Shown here: in pieces, positions 26,060-35,565 of the stretch
Numbering within the stretch: the first letter of the stretch is position 1
Layout of the letters: the number at the start of each line of letters is the position of its first letter
Assembly: GCA_019634385.1 (NCBI GenBank)
Contig: JAHQVK010000013.1
Location: 1-46,024, forward strand
Direction: 5' to 3'
Source of the DNA: Myxococcales bacterium
GTDB lineage: Bacteria > Myxococcota > Kuafuiibacteriia > Kuafuiibacteriales > Kuafuiibacteriaceae
Length of the DNA: 46,024 nt
Position numbers and translations under genes: made by a program
Notes under the pieces: generated by a model
What the model was told of the DNA's origin: nothing
The model's database searches: none
What the model saw: only the letters and a program-made list of their open reading frames with translations

Positions 26060-27322
26060 ATGGTCGACGAATCAACCCATTTAGTTGAACTCATACATGG
26101 TTCGTCCATCTTAAAAAAACGGCTCTGCTACCCTCGCTTTGTTAGCGATGAACTCACAATCCTGATTCTCGACAGCAACTACCACTTGGTAGCGGAAGTT
26201 CGGAATGCCTTTGCTCGCCGCGGTCACAAGGTAATTTCCATCCCTGTGGCCAAAGATAGCGGAGCAATGGTCAACGCCACGCTTCGGGCCCTGGCGGAAG
26301 CACAACCAGACTTTCTTTTCACAGTAAACTTTCTTGGATTCGATCAGGAGGGGATCCTTGGGACTATTCTGGAAACACTACAAGTGCCCGTCGCAGTGTG
26401 GCTGGTGGACTCCCCCTTATTCATCCTCCGCGGTCGACCGGTGCCTGCCCCTTCTACAAGTCAGATATTTTGCTGGGAAAAAGCCTACATACCTGCGCTC
26501 CAAAAAAGCTGTGAATGCCACTACCTCCCTCTCGCCACCGAGCCGTCAGTCTTGGGCGGTCAACCGTCAACCGATGCTCTCGACGTGAGCTTCGTCGGTG
26601 ATAGTGGTCATCGTTCTCAGCAAAAATGGAAACGCCGATTGGCCCCTGAAGATGAGTCAATTGTAGAGGATCTTGCCAAAACATTTACCAAAGGGCCCCA
26701 CCACCGCTTGAGGGAAGCCCTATGCAATCCATCCATCTTGAGCGAACTACTGAGCGATCCTTCTGCGGTAGATCGATGGGCAGCGGCCACCTGGCGAGCC
26801 AACTCTCGGCAGCGAGCAACTTTTATCCGTGCACTCCAGTCATTGCCTTTGAGAGTCTATGGAGATGAAGGGTGGAGAATTATGCTCCCCAGCGCCCCAG
26901 TAGAACCGGGTCCAACTTATGGACCCCAGCTGGCTAAGGTGTACCAAAGCTCAGCCGTGAATCTAAACATCACGAGCTTGCAAATGCCCTCCGGGCTGAA
27001 TCAAAGGATCTTCGATGTGCCTGCCGCTGGCGGTTTTCTACTCACCGACGGCCAAGAAGATCTCTACGACTTTTTCACGGAGACTGACGTTGTCACCTGG
27101 TCAACTCTGGAAGAGGCCCAAGATAAAGCACTCTTCTACTTACAACGACCGAATCTACGGCGAAAGATCATCCACAAGTGTCAGCAAACCATCATTTCCG
27201 CTCACACCTACAGTCACCGCGTTCAAGAGTTACTATCGGTATTAAGAAAGCGGTTTGGCCCCACCCGGTTCAGCCCGGTTCCCTCCGGAACGCCCGCAAG
27301 TGACGATGCACGTACGTCCTAA
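26060..27322 (+). CDS. CgeB-like glycosyltransferase (DUF3880 plus GT1-like)
   Basis: The 420-residue protein has a Rossmann-like N-terminal half (LTILILDSNYHLVAEVRNAF near 32, DFLFTVNF near 85, VAVWLVDSPLF near 110) matching DUF3880. A C-terminal half follows with VSFVGDSGHR, LPLRVYGDEGWR, VYQSSAVNLNI and NQRIFDVPAAGGFLLTD. The last is the acceptor/nucleotide-sugar segment of CgeB/SpmB-type glycosyltransferases that decorate surface or spore layers. The absence of membrane segments fits a cytosolic transferase. The donor and acceptor are unknown. It has no glycosyltransferase or polysaccharide neighbours. Its 3' end overlaps the convergent GYF gene by 53 bp. Confidence 0.82.
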   Translation: MVDESTHLVELIHGSSILKKRLCYPRFVSDELTILILDSNYHLVAEVRNAFARRGHKVISIPVAKDSGAMVNATLRALAEAQPDFLFTVNFLGFDQEGILGTILETLQVPVAVWLVDSPLFILRGRPVPAPSTSQIFCWEKAYIPALQKSCECHYLPLATEPSVLGGQPSTDALDVSFVGDSGHRSQQKWKRRLAPEDESIVEDLAKTFTKGPHHRLREALCNPSILSELLSDPSAVDRWAAATWRANSRQRATFIRALQSLPLRVYGDEGWRIMLPSAPVEPGPTYGPQLAKVYQSSAVNLNITSLQMPSGLNQRIFDVPAAGGFLLTDGQEDLYDFFTETDVVTWSTLEEAQDKALFYLQRPNLRRKIIHKCQQTIISAHTYSHRVQELLSVLRKRFGPTRFSPVPSGTPASDDARTS

Positions 27323-28745
27323 CCGTCCCTCCTCGACCGATGCGAACCTTTACCTTGGAAGCAGAAGCCACCGCGGGAAAAGTCCATCCCTTGGATCGAC
27401 GTCGAACACATTGGGCCACGGATCGCGAAACCCCCCTGATGGAAGTGTTAGTCACCTCTCCCGGGCCAGATACCAAAAGACCGATCTCTACCCCTTCAGG
27501 TAGGGAATCGTTGCGTCGGTCCACTTGTGCGCACCGAACTAAAGACCGAAAATGACTCGCAACAACCCGACCAGCCGCTTCATCCGACAGGGTTGATGGG
27601 AACGGATAAGGCGCAAATCGATGGACCGTTTGGGCTTTCTTAGCCGCACCCTTGCGCCAACCATCCTTCGTCTTCATGGCCCGTGCTCTTACCGTCTTTG
27701 GTACGGGCACGGCCCTCGCGGACCGATGACCATTCAGCCAAGAAAAATCATCTGCTCCTCGCGATAGGCCCGGATTAGCCGGAGCTACGGAAACAGATGA
27801 AGCAGGGGGCCTTTGGAACGAGATAGCAACTCCCGCGGACTTCTTGGTCAACCTCTTCTTCGGCACCACCAGCGGGGTCACAGCCGATGATGTATTCCCC
27901 TCCGATGACGGCGCAACATGCGGCAGTGGGGTCATGGGGCCGGATCGAATATCCTCCGGCTGCATCCATTTTTCTTTAGCCGGAGGATTCGACGGACGAA
28001 CCGTAAGTTTGTCCCAAAGCTCGGTCGCCAAATAGCTAGCGATAAACACCGCACCACCGATGATAAGCGCTGGGCGAAGTATCCCTCGAGATGGCAACCG
28101 GAGCGGATGAGGTTCTTCGTAAGCTTCGTTCTCCACCGATTCCGCCGGCTCTTCATCAACGGACATCACCATCGTAGACGACTGCATCAACACCGTTTGG
28201 ACCATCGAAGGGTCCTCTTCCTCCAGTGAGGCATGGTCTCCCAGGCCCACTGCGGCTAGGAGGCCAGCGCGGACATAAGCCACATCCGACGATAATGAGG
28301 CTCTCCACACCGATAGATTCATTTCTGGAATCACATGCATCGAAAAACCGGGACTCGAGGCATCCACATCAGGGAGCTCAGTTTCCCGGCTTATATGATC
28401 ACGCAAAGAGGTTGCTGGAACCTCATCCAGAAGATCCCGCGACAATCTGACATCAGTGGTGTGTTGCTGGTAGGCATTCTCAAGCAATGGGACCACCCCA
28501 AGCGTCGGCCTCGGAGGAAGTTCTCTATGTAAATCGGACCGAGAATACACCGTGATCCATTGCTCAAAACCCGGCCGCCAGACGTAGTGCGAAGCGGTTA
28601 GTCGTCCCTGTCGAGCCATGCTCACTAGCTCATCATACGCATATGGTCCGTCCGTCTTACCGCTTCGCGCGATGTACCACCGACATCGGAGATCCATGCT
28701 CGTAGGTCCATCTTGGGCGATCCAAGCATGCTTTCCCTGCTGCAT
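27270..28745 (-). CDS. GYF-domain membrane protein with AgmX/PglI-like C-terminal tail
   Basis: A GYF_2/DUF4339 domain at about residues 20-75 (RWYIARSGKTDGPYAYDELV, then YVWRPGFEQWI) is followed by an acidic linker. One membrane helix (about 228-248, LIIGGAVFIASYLA), a Pro/Ser-rich periplasmic linker and a TonB-like C-terminal domain (about 395-480, with RCAQVDRR, VEIGLLVSGPGEV and CVRRRSKGWTFP) complete it. The latter resembles the AgmX/PglI tail found in myxobacterial motility and envelope proteins, with its characteristic Cys pair. So GYF is cytoplasmic and the tail periplasmic; it could carry a signal or force across the membrane. No Shine-Dalgarno is evident; ATG 28697 is an alternative start. 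Confidence 0.8.
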   Translation of the reverse strand: MQQGKHAWIAQDGPTSMDLRCRWYIARSGKTDGPYAYDELVSMARQGRLTASHYVWRPGFEQWITVYSRSDLHRELPPRPTLGVVPLLENAYQQHTTDVRLSRDLLDEVPATSLRDHISRETELPDVDASSPGFSMHVIPEMNLSVWRASLSSDVAYVRAGLLAAVGLGDHASLEEEDPSMVQTVLMQSSTMVMSVDEEPAESVENEAYEEPHPLRLPSRGILRPALIIGGAVFIASYLATELWDKLTVRPSNPPAKEKWMQPEDIRSGPMTPLPHVAPSSEGNTSSAVTPLVVPKKRLTKKSAGVAISFQRPPASSVSVAPANPGLSRGADDFSWLNGHRSARAVPVPKTVRARAMKTKDGWRKGAAKKAQTVHRFAPYPFPSTLSDEAAGRVVASHFRSLVRCAQVDRRNDSLPEGVEIGLLVSGPGEVTNTSIRGVSRSVAQCVRRRSKGWTFPAVASASKVKVRIGRGGTVRTYVHRHLRAFRREPG

Positions 28746-28968
28746 ATTCGTTCGCGTTCGGAAGCCTAGCCATGAAGCGTAGGACCGATCGCAGCCAATC
28801 CCGCGAACTCTTGGCAGGGAACCAAGTTTGCGGTTGCCGCCCCTCTCAAGCTCTATTGCATGGTTCTCCTAGGACTTGGACAGCGAGAGGCGAGACAGGC
28901 ACGTGCCGGTCTGCTAACAGCCCATCCGGCGACAGGTGAAGCTTCACCCGTCTGCGAAAGGTGCGCGG

Positions 28969-31900
28969 ATGAGATCCACTCCTGAAACTCATAAAACGCG
29001 GGCCGTACCGCGTACATGGTCTCCACTTACAACCCTTGCTGGACGACGTATTATGCTCCTGGGCAGTACCGGTTTCCTCGCAAAGGTAATGCTTTCTATG
29101 CTACTCGAGCGGTTTGGCCCAGAGCGCATCTATTGCGTAATACGAGGTACCCGCTCTAAGTCCCCCCGGGATCGTCTATTTGCTGAGGTGCTTTCATCAG
29201 AGATGATGAGCCCTCTTCGTGAGCGTTTTGGAGCGACCTTCGAAGCGGTCGTCAACAAGCAGGTTGAACCCCTGGGTGGGGATCTGAGCCAACCTAATAT
29301 GGGTCTGGACGAAACGACCCTCCATCAATTGCGCGGCAAGGTCGACGTCATCATCAATTCCGCGGGGCTGGTAAACTTCAATCCCCAGCTCGAGCAAGCG
29401 ATTATCTCCAACACGCTTGGCGCACTGACTGTAGCTGAGCTGGCCCGCGAGCTCGGTGCCAAATTGGTCCACGTCAGTACATGCTACGTTGCTGGTGCAC
29501 GATCTGGGCGGATCCGCGAGGACACACCCGTGGTCGGTTACTTTCCGCTACAAGCAGAGATGCCCGGAGTCCAATTTGACTGGCGTCGGGAACTTAATGA
29601 TGTTCACCGCATCATCGAGCAAGTCAAAGCTCGTACCGACGATGCAGCTCTAGAGGTATCACACCGTATGGAAGCCCTGCGTCGCCTCAAGGTAGAGGGA
29701 CGCGAACCCCATAAACGGACACTTCGGGCTGCGATTGCCAATCAGCGACGCCGCTGGGTCACTGAAGAGCAGATACGTCTGGGTGTCGAACGGGCTAAGC
29801 AGTGGGGTTGGACCAATATATATACCTACTCCAAAGCACTGGGAGAACAGGCCGTAGCCTCTACTGAGGGGCTAGACTGGAGCATCATTCGACCCGCCAT
29901 TGTTGAATCGGCCCTTCACTATCCGTTCCCTGGTTGGAACGAAGGAATGAACACCACCGCCCCGCTCGCCTATCTAGGCCTCAACGGCCAAGTAACCTTC
30001 CCTGGCAACAACAAACTTGTCCTGGATGTTGTCCCGGTAGATGCGGTCGCCTCAACAACTTTGGCCGCTGCCGCCGCCGTCCTCGCTGGCCAAACCGATA
30101 AGGTCTACCAAGTTGCCGCTGGCGACGTCAATCCCTGCTCCATGGCGCGAGCGGTGACCCTCGTTGGTGTATATCGTCGTCGCAAGACAAAATCTGAGAT
30201 GAATGAGGGGGAGATTTCCCGCTGGCACGGCGAACTTAAACTAAGACAAGAACCTCATCCCATCTCCCGGCGAGCCTACGAAAACCTTTCCACCCCAGCT
30301 TTGCTGCACTGGATAGAAAAAGCCCGGAAAGCAGTCGATAGTCTTGAGCCGGATCGATATGGTTTCCTCAGCCGGACCGTGGTCCGGGCACAAAAAAGGA
30401 CCAAAGAAGTCGAAGAACAACTAACCAAAGTTAGAGATGTCTTTGATCTCTTCATGCCATTCATCTGGGAAAATCAGTATATATTTAATACTTCAAACAC
30501 CCGAAGCCTCTTCGAGAGCATGAACGAGTCAGACCGGGCTCTGCTCCCTTACGAAGTTGAACGCACCGATTGGAGGCATTATTGGCTAGATGTACATCTA
30601 CCCGGTCTAGAGAAATGGGTCTTCCCCAAGCTAGATATCGATGGCCCCAAGCGAGTAACTATTCCTCGAGATTACAAAGATCTTGCAGAATTATTTGACG
30701 TTCGAACCAGGGAGAACGGCCGCCGAATAGCCTACCATATGGTGCAGAAAGGAGAAGACGCGACCGCATATACTTTCCGAGACGTGCGTAAGGCATCATT
30801 TTATGCCTCGAACTTACTCGAAAAAATGGGCATGAAAGACGGCGACCGGGTGCTACTCATTTCGGAAGGTCGGCCGGAGTGGGGTATGAGCTACTTCGGT
30901 ATTGTCCTTGGCGGCGGCATCGCCGTGCCCGTAGATGTAGATCTATCGCTTTCGGAAGTAGACAATATCGCCAAGGCCGCAGGAGCCAACCTCGCAATCT
31001 CTTCCCCCAAACATGCGGCACGTCTTGCAACCGTCAACGGAGAGTCTTATCTCCAACAGGTACGGGTTATCAAATTTGACGAACTCTTTGGCAACGCTCA
31101 CCAACTGGATGAAACCGAAGACCTCCGACCTAAGAAGCGTCGCCCAGAAGACCCAGCGTCGGTCATTTTTACATCAGGCACCACCGGCCGTCCCAAGGGT
31201 GTAGTCCTCAGCCATCAAAATTTTGCTGCCCTAACTGCTCGATTGTCCGCACTATTTGAGCTCAACCACCACGACGCTATGCTCTCGGTGCTGCCGCCGC
31301 ACCATACCTTTGAGTTTTCTGCCGGGCTACTTATGCCTCTCGCCAAGGGGTCTGCAGTAGCTTATCTCGAAGAACGCACTCCAGAGCTGGTCTCCAAAGC
31401 TTTTGATGAGCTCTCGGTCACCGCCATGATCGGGGTACCGGCAGTAATTGAAAGCCTTCACCGCCGAATTCAGGGAGAATTAGATCGTCTATTCCCACCC
31501 GCACGAATCATCATCCGGCAGCTCATTCGGTTGAACGAGCTTCTGCGCGATCGGACCGGGCTAAATCTAGGACAGATAGTATTCCGACCGGTTCATACCC
31601 AGTTTGGAGGCCAACTCCGCTACCTCATCAGCGGTGCCGCTCCACTCCGGCCGGACATCTATCGCGAGCTCCGCGGCTTAGGATTTGGAATTCATGAGGG
31701 TTATGGCCTCACGGAAGCATCACCGGTTCTCACCGTTGGTTGGCCACACCGTACAACACCAGCCGGTAGTGTTGGATGGCCGCTTCCTGGTATTGAGGTC
31801 CGCATTCTTGATCCCGATGACCGGGGCGTGGGCGAAGTGATCGCGCGTGGGCCTACGATCATGAAAGGCTACTTATCCGCGCCCGAGGCAACTAAAGAAG

Positions 31901-33402
31901 TCCTACGAAATGGTTGGCTCCATACCGGTGACCAAGGGCGCATGGATAAGGATGGACACCTCTTTATCGTCGGGAGAGAAAAAGATACGATTATAGATTC
32001 TTCGGGAAAGAATGTTTATCCTGATGAAATTGAGGAACTCTATGCAGACACCCCCCTCATTGAAGAACTATCAGTAGTTGGTATACCGACTGATAGTGGC
32101 ACCGGGGAGCGGGTCGCGTGCCTCGTGGTTCCCAATTACTCTGTTGAGATTCAGGGGCAAAAACTATCTAGGGAAAAGGTACACGAGGAACTCCAACGCC
32201 ATTTCAAAGATGTTAGCGCTCGACTACCATTCACCCGTAGGATCAAAGTCCTTCATATCTCCGAGCATCAGCTAGCTCGTACATCCACCCGCAAGGTAAA
32301 GCGCAACAGCGTCCGCCAAGAATTGATGCGTTTGGAGCAAGCTCGAAGTACATCTCAGGAAAACTTTAGCCCCGCCACAAAAGATTCAGGGATTGAAGCC
32401 TGGGTCCTAAAAATATTAGCAACTATTACCCGTCGATCGGCGAAAACGATCACCCTTGGGGCACGACTGGTTGATGACTTAGGATTCGACTCTCTAATGC
32501 AGCTAGAGCTTTTCAACACCCTAGAGGCTGAACATCCCCGAGCTCGTATTTCCGCAGATGAAATTGCGGAGGTGACCACGGTGGCGGAGATTGTCGCACT
32601 TGCTCAGCGAGACAAAGCCCCTCCCACCCTAAGCGAAAACATCCGCACCGCAACTGAACCCGAGGAGCCTTGGTCCATCCCAGCCCCATTAGTAACCATA
32701 GGCAAGACGGTACTAGGCATCGCCAACCAACTAGCATACCGAACACTCTTTGATATTCACGTCGAGGGCAAAGGCAACATTCCTGCAAATCGAAACTTCC
32801 TTGTCGCCTCAAACCACTCCAGTCACCTGGATATGGGTTTGGTTAAAGAGGCACTTGGCGTATTTGGCACCAGGATGCGGACCGTAGCTGCCAAAGATTA
32901 TTTTTTCGACGATCCCGTCAGAGGCATCTATTTTCGAAACTTTAGTGACTTGGTGCCAATGGACCGGCATGGTTCCCTCAGAAAGTCACTTCGACTTGCT
33001 TCACAAGCTATACACCAAGGCGATACTTTGCTTATCTTTCCGGAAGGCACACGATCACGGGACGGTAAGATGAGGCCTTTTAGACCAACTATCGGCTGGT
33101 TATGCCTCCACCAAAACGTTGATGTATTACCGATCTGGCTTGGCGGAACCCATGAGTCTCTTCCTGTCGGCGCTAACCTCCCGAAAACAGGAACCCTAGA
33201 GGTTCGCATTGGTGAACCGGTTTGTAGCTACAAAATGCGGGAAGCAACCCGCTCGATGAGTCGCTCCCAGGCGTATCGGTTGGTAACCAAAGAAGTCGAA
33301 CGCCGAGTTCGTACTCTTGGAGGCCTGCCCCTGGACGAAGATGAAACCGAGGATGTGTCCAAATCCAATTCATCCGAACAAGAGGAGCGCTCGACACCAT
33401 GA
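28969..33402 (+). CDS. elbD: ElbD-like multidomain enzyme: acyl reductase, AMP-ligase, acyl carrier, PlsC acyltransferase
   Basis: This is one 1,477-residue protein with four modules. The N-terminus is a fatty-acyl reductase-type SDR (GSTGFLAK about 32; YSK about 287). An AMP-dependent acyl ligase follows (FTSGTTGRPKG about 733, GYGLTEASP, TGDQGRMDKDG, catalytic-type Lys in STRKVKR). Next are a phosphopantetheine carrier (DLGFDSLMQ, Ser about 1175) and a PlsC acyltransferase (NHSSHLD about 1282, FPEGTRS about 1358). The order matches my memory of ElbD, the myxobacterial ether-lipid enzyme. A likely scheme is activation and loading of a fatty acid, reduction of the thioester, and acylation of a glycerol backbone. 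ATG 28969 has AAAGG upstream; GTG 28936 would add 11 residues. Ether-lipid function is inferred. Confidence 0.85.
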   Translation: MRSTPETHKTRAVPRTWSPLTTLAGRRIMLLGSTGFLAKVMLSMLLERFGPERIYCVIRGTRSKSPRDRLFAEVLSSEMMSPLRERFGATFEAVVNKQVEPLGGDLSQPNMGLDETTLHQLRGKVDVIINSAGLVNFNPQLEQAIISNTLGALTVAELARELGAKLVHVSTCYVAGARSGRIREDTPVVGYFPLQAEMPGVQFDWRRELNDVHRIIEQVKARTDDAALEVSHRMEALRRLKVEGREPHKRTLRAAIANQRRRWVTEEQIRLGVERAKQWGWTNIYTYSKALGEQAVASTEGLDWSIIRPAIVESALHYPFPGWNEGMNTTAPLAYLGLNGQVTFPGNNKLVLDVVPVDAVASTTLAAAAAVLAGQTDKVYQVAAGDVNPCSMARAVTLVGVYRRRKTKSEMNEGEISRWHGELKLRQEPHPISRRAYENLSTPALLHWIEKARKAVDSLEPDRYGFLSRTVVRAQKRTKEVEEQLTKVRDVFDLFMPFIWENQYIFNTSNTRSLFESMNESDRALLPYEVERTDWRHYWLDVHLPGLEKWVFPKLDIDGPKRVTIPRDYKDLAELFDVRTRENGRRIAYHMVQKGEDATAYTFRDVRKASFYASNLLEKMGMKDGDRVLLISEGRPEWGMSYFGIVLGGGIAVPVDVDLSLSEVDNIAKAAGANLAISSPKHAARLATVNGESYLQQVRVIKFDELFGNAHQLDETEDLRPKKRRPEDPASVIFTSGTTGRPKGVVLSHQNFAALTARLSALFELNHHDAMLSVLPPHHTFEFSAGLLMPLAKGSAVAYLEERTPELVSKAFDELSVTAMIGVPAVIESLHRRIQGELDRLFPPARIIIRQLIRLNELLRDRTGLNLGQIVFRPVHTQFGGQLRYLISGAAPLRPDIYRELRGLGFGIHEGYGLTEASPVLTVGWPHRTTPAGSVGWPLPGIEVRILDPDDRGVGEVIARGPTIMKGYLSAPEATKEVLRNGWLHTGDQGRMDKDGHLFIVGREKDTIIDSSGKNVYPDEIEELYADTPLIEELSVVGIPTDSGTGERVACLVVPNYSVEIQGQKLSREKVHEELQRHFKDVSARLPFTRRIKVLHISEHQLARTSTRKVKRNSVRQELMRLEQARSTSQENFSPATKDSGIEAWVLKILATITRRSAKTITLGARLVDDLGFDSLMQLELFNTLEAEHPRARISADEIAEVTTVAEIVALAQRDKAPPTLSENIRTATEPEEPWSIPAPLVTIGKTVLGIANQLAYRTLFDIHVEGKGNIPANRNFLVASNHSSHLDMGLVKEALGVFGTRMRTVAAKDYFFDDPVRGIYFRNFSDLVPMDRHGSLRKSLRLASQAIHQGDTLLIFPEGTRSRDGKMRPFRPTIGWLCLHQNVDVLPIWLGGTHESLPVGANLPKTGTLEVRIGEPVCSYKMREATRSMSRSQAYRLVTKEVERRVRTLGGLPLDEDETEDVSKSNSSEQEERSTP

Positions 33403-34391
33403 AGTTGTTTGTGACCGGTGGCACAGGCTTTTTGGGCCAATGGGTGATCCAATTCGCCCTCGAAGCTGGACATAATGTACGAGCCCTTGTTCGCGATGCC
33501 CATGCCAAATTACCTCCCGGGGTCGAAGCAATTGTTGGTAACCTAAGCAAAGCGGACCAACTCACAGCTGGCATCAACGGCTGCGACGCAGTCATTCACC
33601 TTGCGGGCAAAGTTTCCCGGCATAGGGCCGATAGCACTGCGATGCACGAGGTGCACATTCAAGGTACTCGAACCCTGATCTCCGCCATGACCCAGGTGGG
33701 TGTGCAAAAGCTAGTTATGGCTTCAACCTCTGGTACAATCGGCATACGAGAACACCGCCAACAAGAACCGGTTGATGAGACTTACCAACCCAACTTTGAG
33801 CTCCTTGGGCGGTTTCCATACTACACGTCGAAACTATATCAAGAGCAAGAGGCCCTCCGACGTCATGACGCCGGAGATGTCAAAGTGATAATTCTCAATC
33901 CCTCTTTGCTCCTTGGCCCCGGTGATCAGCGTCTAACCTCCACCACTGATGTCCTAGATATCCTCCAACGCCGAGTGCCCGCGGTCAGTAGTGGAACTAT
34001 GGCCATTGTGGACGTCCGCGACGCAGCCCCAATGTTTGTTCGCGCATTAGCTCAAGGTCGTCCTGGTGATCGATACCTTCTCAACGGGGCCAACATGACC
34101 GTACGCAGTTTTGCTCAGCGGGTAGGGGTCGCGGGGGATGTCGCCGCCCCAACCATAAAACTGGGCAAGACTTGGGCGATTCGGAGCTCAAAATGGATCT
34201 ATGGATTGTACGAGGCTTTCGAGCAAGATCCGCCCTTCGATCCGGTAGCGGTCGAAATGTCCACCCTGCATTGGGATGTCGACGCCACCAAAGCCCATCG
34301 CGAACTCAACTTTGTACCTAGAGATCCTCAGCTAACCATCGAGGCAACCGTTCGCGATCTCGAGGCGCGGGGTCTTTTCCGGCGCACATAA
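33399..34391 (+). CDS. NAD(P)-dependent epimerase/dehydratase (extended SDR)
   Basis: The 330-residue protein is an extended short-chain dehydrogenase: GGTGFLG at the N-terminus binds NAD(P), a DAVIHLAGK strand follows, MASTSGTIG is the catalytic Ser/Thr region and YYTSK holds the Tyr and Lys (about residues 147-151). It resembles hopanoid-associated HpnA-type epimerases and 3-beta-hydroxysteroid dehydrogenase-like reductases, but the substrate cannot be read. Its ATG overlaps the stop of the ElbD-like gene by 4 bp (ATGA), with GAGGAG upstream, so the two are coupled. A role on a keto or hydroxy lipid made by the large enzyme is a reasonable guess. Confidence 0.85.
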   Translation: MKLFVTGGTGFLGQWVIQFALEAGHNVRALVRDAHAKLPPGVEAIVGNLSKADQLTAGINGCDAVIHLAGKVSRHRADSTAMHEVHIQGTRTLISAMTQVGVQKLVMASTSGTIGIREHRQQEPVDETYQPNFELLGRFPYYTSKLYQEQEALRRHDAGDVKVIILNPSLLLGPGDQRLTSTTDVLDILQRRVPAVSSGTMAIVDVRDAAPMFVRALAQGRPGDRYLLNGANMTVRSFAQRVGVAGDVAAPTIKLGKTWAIRSSKWIYGLYEAFEQDPPFDPVAVEMSTLHWDVDATKAHRELNFVPRDPQLTIEATVRDLEARGLFRRT

Positions 34392-34440
34392 GCGAATCAA
34401 CCTTGCTCGCAGCCCCCCTCTAAGGTCCTATTGTTCCCCT

Positions 34441-35565
34441 GTGAGTCCATCCGACCGACTCCGCAACGTGCGAGCCGAGCTCAAAAGTCTGTTCTTGGAG
34501 CGGGAAACCGTCATAGACGGATTGCTGATTGCCCTCATGTCCCAAAAACATGTTCTGCTTTTAGGGCCCCCGGGGACAGCCAAGTCTATGCTTGCCCGAG
34601 CGCTCACGGAGCGACTCGAAGGAGCTAAACTGTTCGAGTGGTTGCTCACTAAGTTCACCACCCCCGAGGAACTCTTTGGACCCCCGTCTCTGCCTGCGTT
34701 GGAAAGTGGTCGCTACGAGAGAATTTTGGACGGAAAGCTACCAGAAGCGGAGGTTGCGTTTCTCGACGAAGTGTTCAAAGCCAACTCCGCTATTCTCAAC
34801 GCCCTGCTTGCCCTGCTTGCCGAGCGTAAGTTCCATCAGGGTACCCAAGCCATAGCTAGTCCGTTGGAAACAACCATAGCCGCTTCTAATGAACTCCCTG
34901 ATGAGGACGAACTTGGTGCACTCTACGATCGATTTCTTCTACGATTTACAGTCAATTACATCGAGGACGAACAGAAATTTGAAGCTCTCCTCCGCGCATC
35001 AGTTCCACCCCCTCCAGTCACCCGCCTCAATCCACTAGATCTAGCAGCGCTGCGCAAAGACTGCTCCACAACCACTGTCACAGACAGTGTGTTGGCTGAT
35101 CTGGTCCGCCTTCGAAGGGATCTTTCGGTTGAAGGTATCATTGCTTCTGACCGTCGATGGCGCCAGTCATTGGATATCCTTAGAGCTAGTGCCGTCCTTG
35201 AGGGACGGCAGGTTGTTCAGCGCACCGACTTAAAGTGGCTGGCTCACGTACTGTGGAATGACCCTGAGGAACGCCCTAAGGTTGTGGTGACAATGAACGG
35301 TCTTATGGGTCGTGAGGAGGAAGAAGCCCAAAAGATCCGTTTCCAGGCCAAAGAAATTCATGCGTATGCCTCACGGGAATGGCCAGATAGTTCCAGCAAT
35401 GCCCGGGCTGTGCTCGAAGCACACACAAAACTAGAAGACCTTCGACGCCGAGTGGAGCGATTGAGCAACGAAGCTAAACGAGACAAGCGGGATCCTGGTA
35501 GCCTAGTACAGCTCCAACACGATATTATCTCTATGCAATCCGAACTGCTGGGCTCCATGAACTAA
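34441..35565 (+). CDS. MoxR-family AAA+ ATPase, RavA-like
   Basis: The 374-residue AAA+ ATPase has Walker A GPPGTAKS (about 41-48), Walker B VAFLDEVFK (about 102-110), sensor 1 in TTIAASNELPDE and an Arg-finger region in ALYDRFLLRF. An N-terminal start with RNVRAELKSLFLERE and a helical C-terminus place it with the RavA branch of MoxR ATPases. These act with a vWA-domain partner as metal-dependent chaperones or assembly factors, e.g. RavA-ViaA in E. coli. The start codon is GTG. Its stop overlaps the start of the vWA gene (TAATG), so they are stoichiometrically coupled. A 49-bp gap separates it from the SDR gene. Confidence 0.88.
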   Translation: MSPSDRLRNVRAELKSLFLERETVIDGLLIALMSQKHVLLLGPPGTAKSMLARALTERLEGAKLFEWLLTKFTTPEELFGPPSLPALESGRYERILDGKLPEAEVAFLDEVFKANSAILNALLALLAERKFHQGTQAIASPLETTIAASNELPDEDELGALYDRFLLRFTVNYIEDEQKFEALLRASVPPPPVTRLNPLDLAALRKDCSTTTVTDSVLADLVRLRRDLSVEGIIASDRRWRQSLDILRASAVLEGRQVVQRTDLKWLAHVLWNDPEERPKVVVTMNGLMGREEEEAQKIRFQAKEIHAYASREWPDSSSNARAVLEAHTKLEDLRRRVERLSNEAKRDKRDPGSLVQLQHDIISMQSELLGSMN

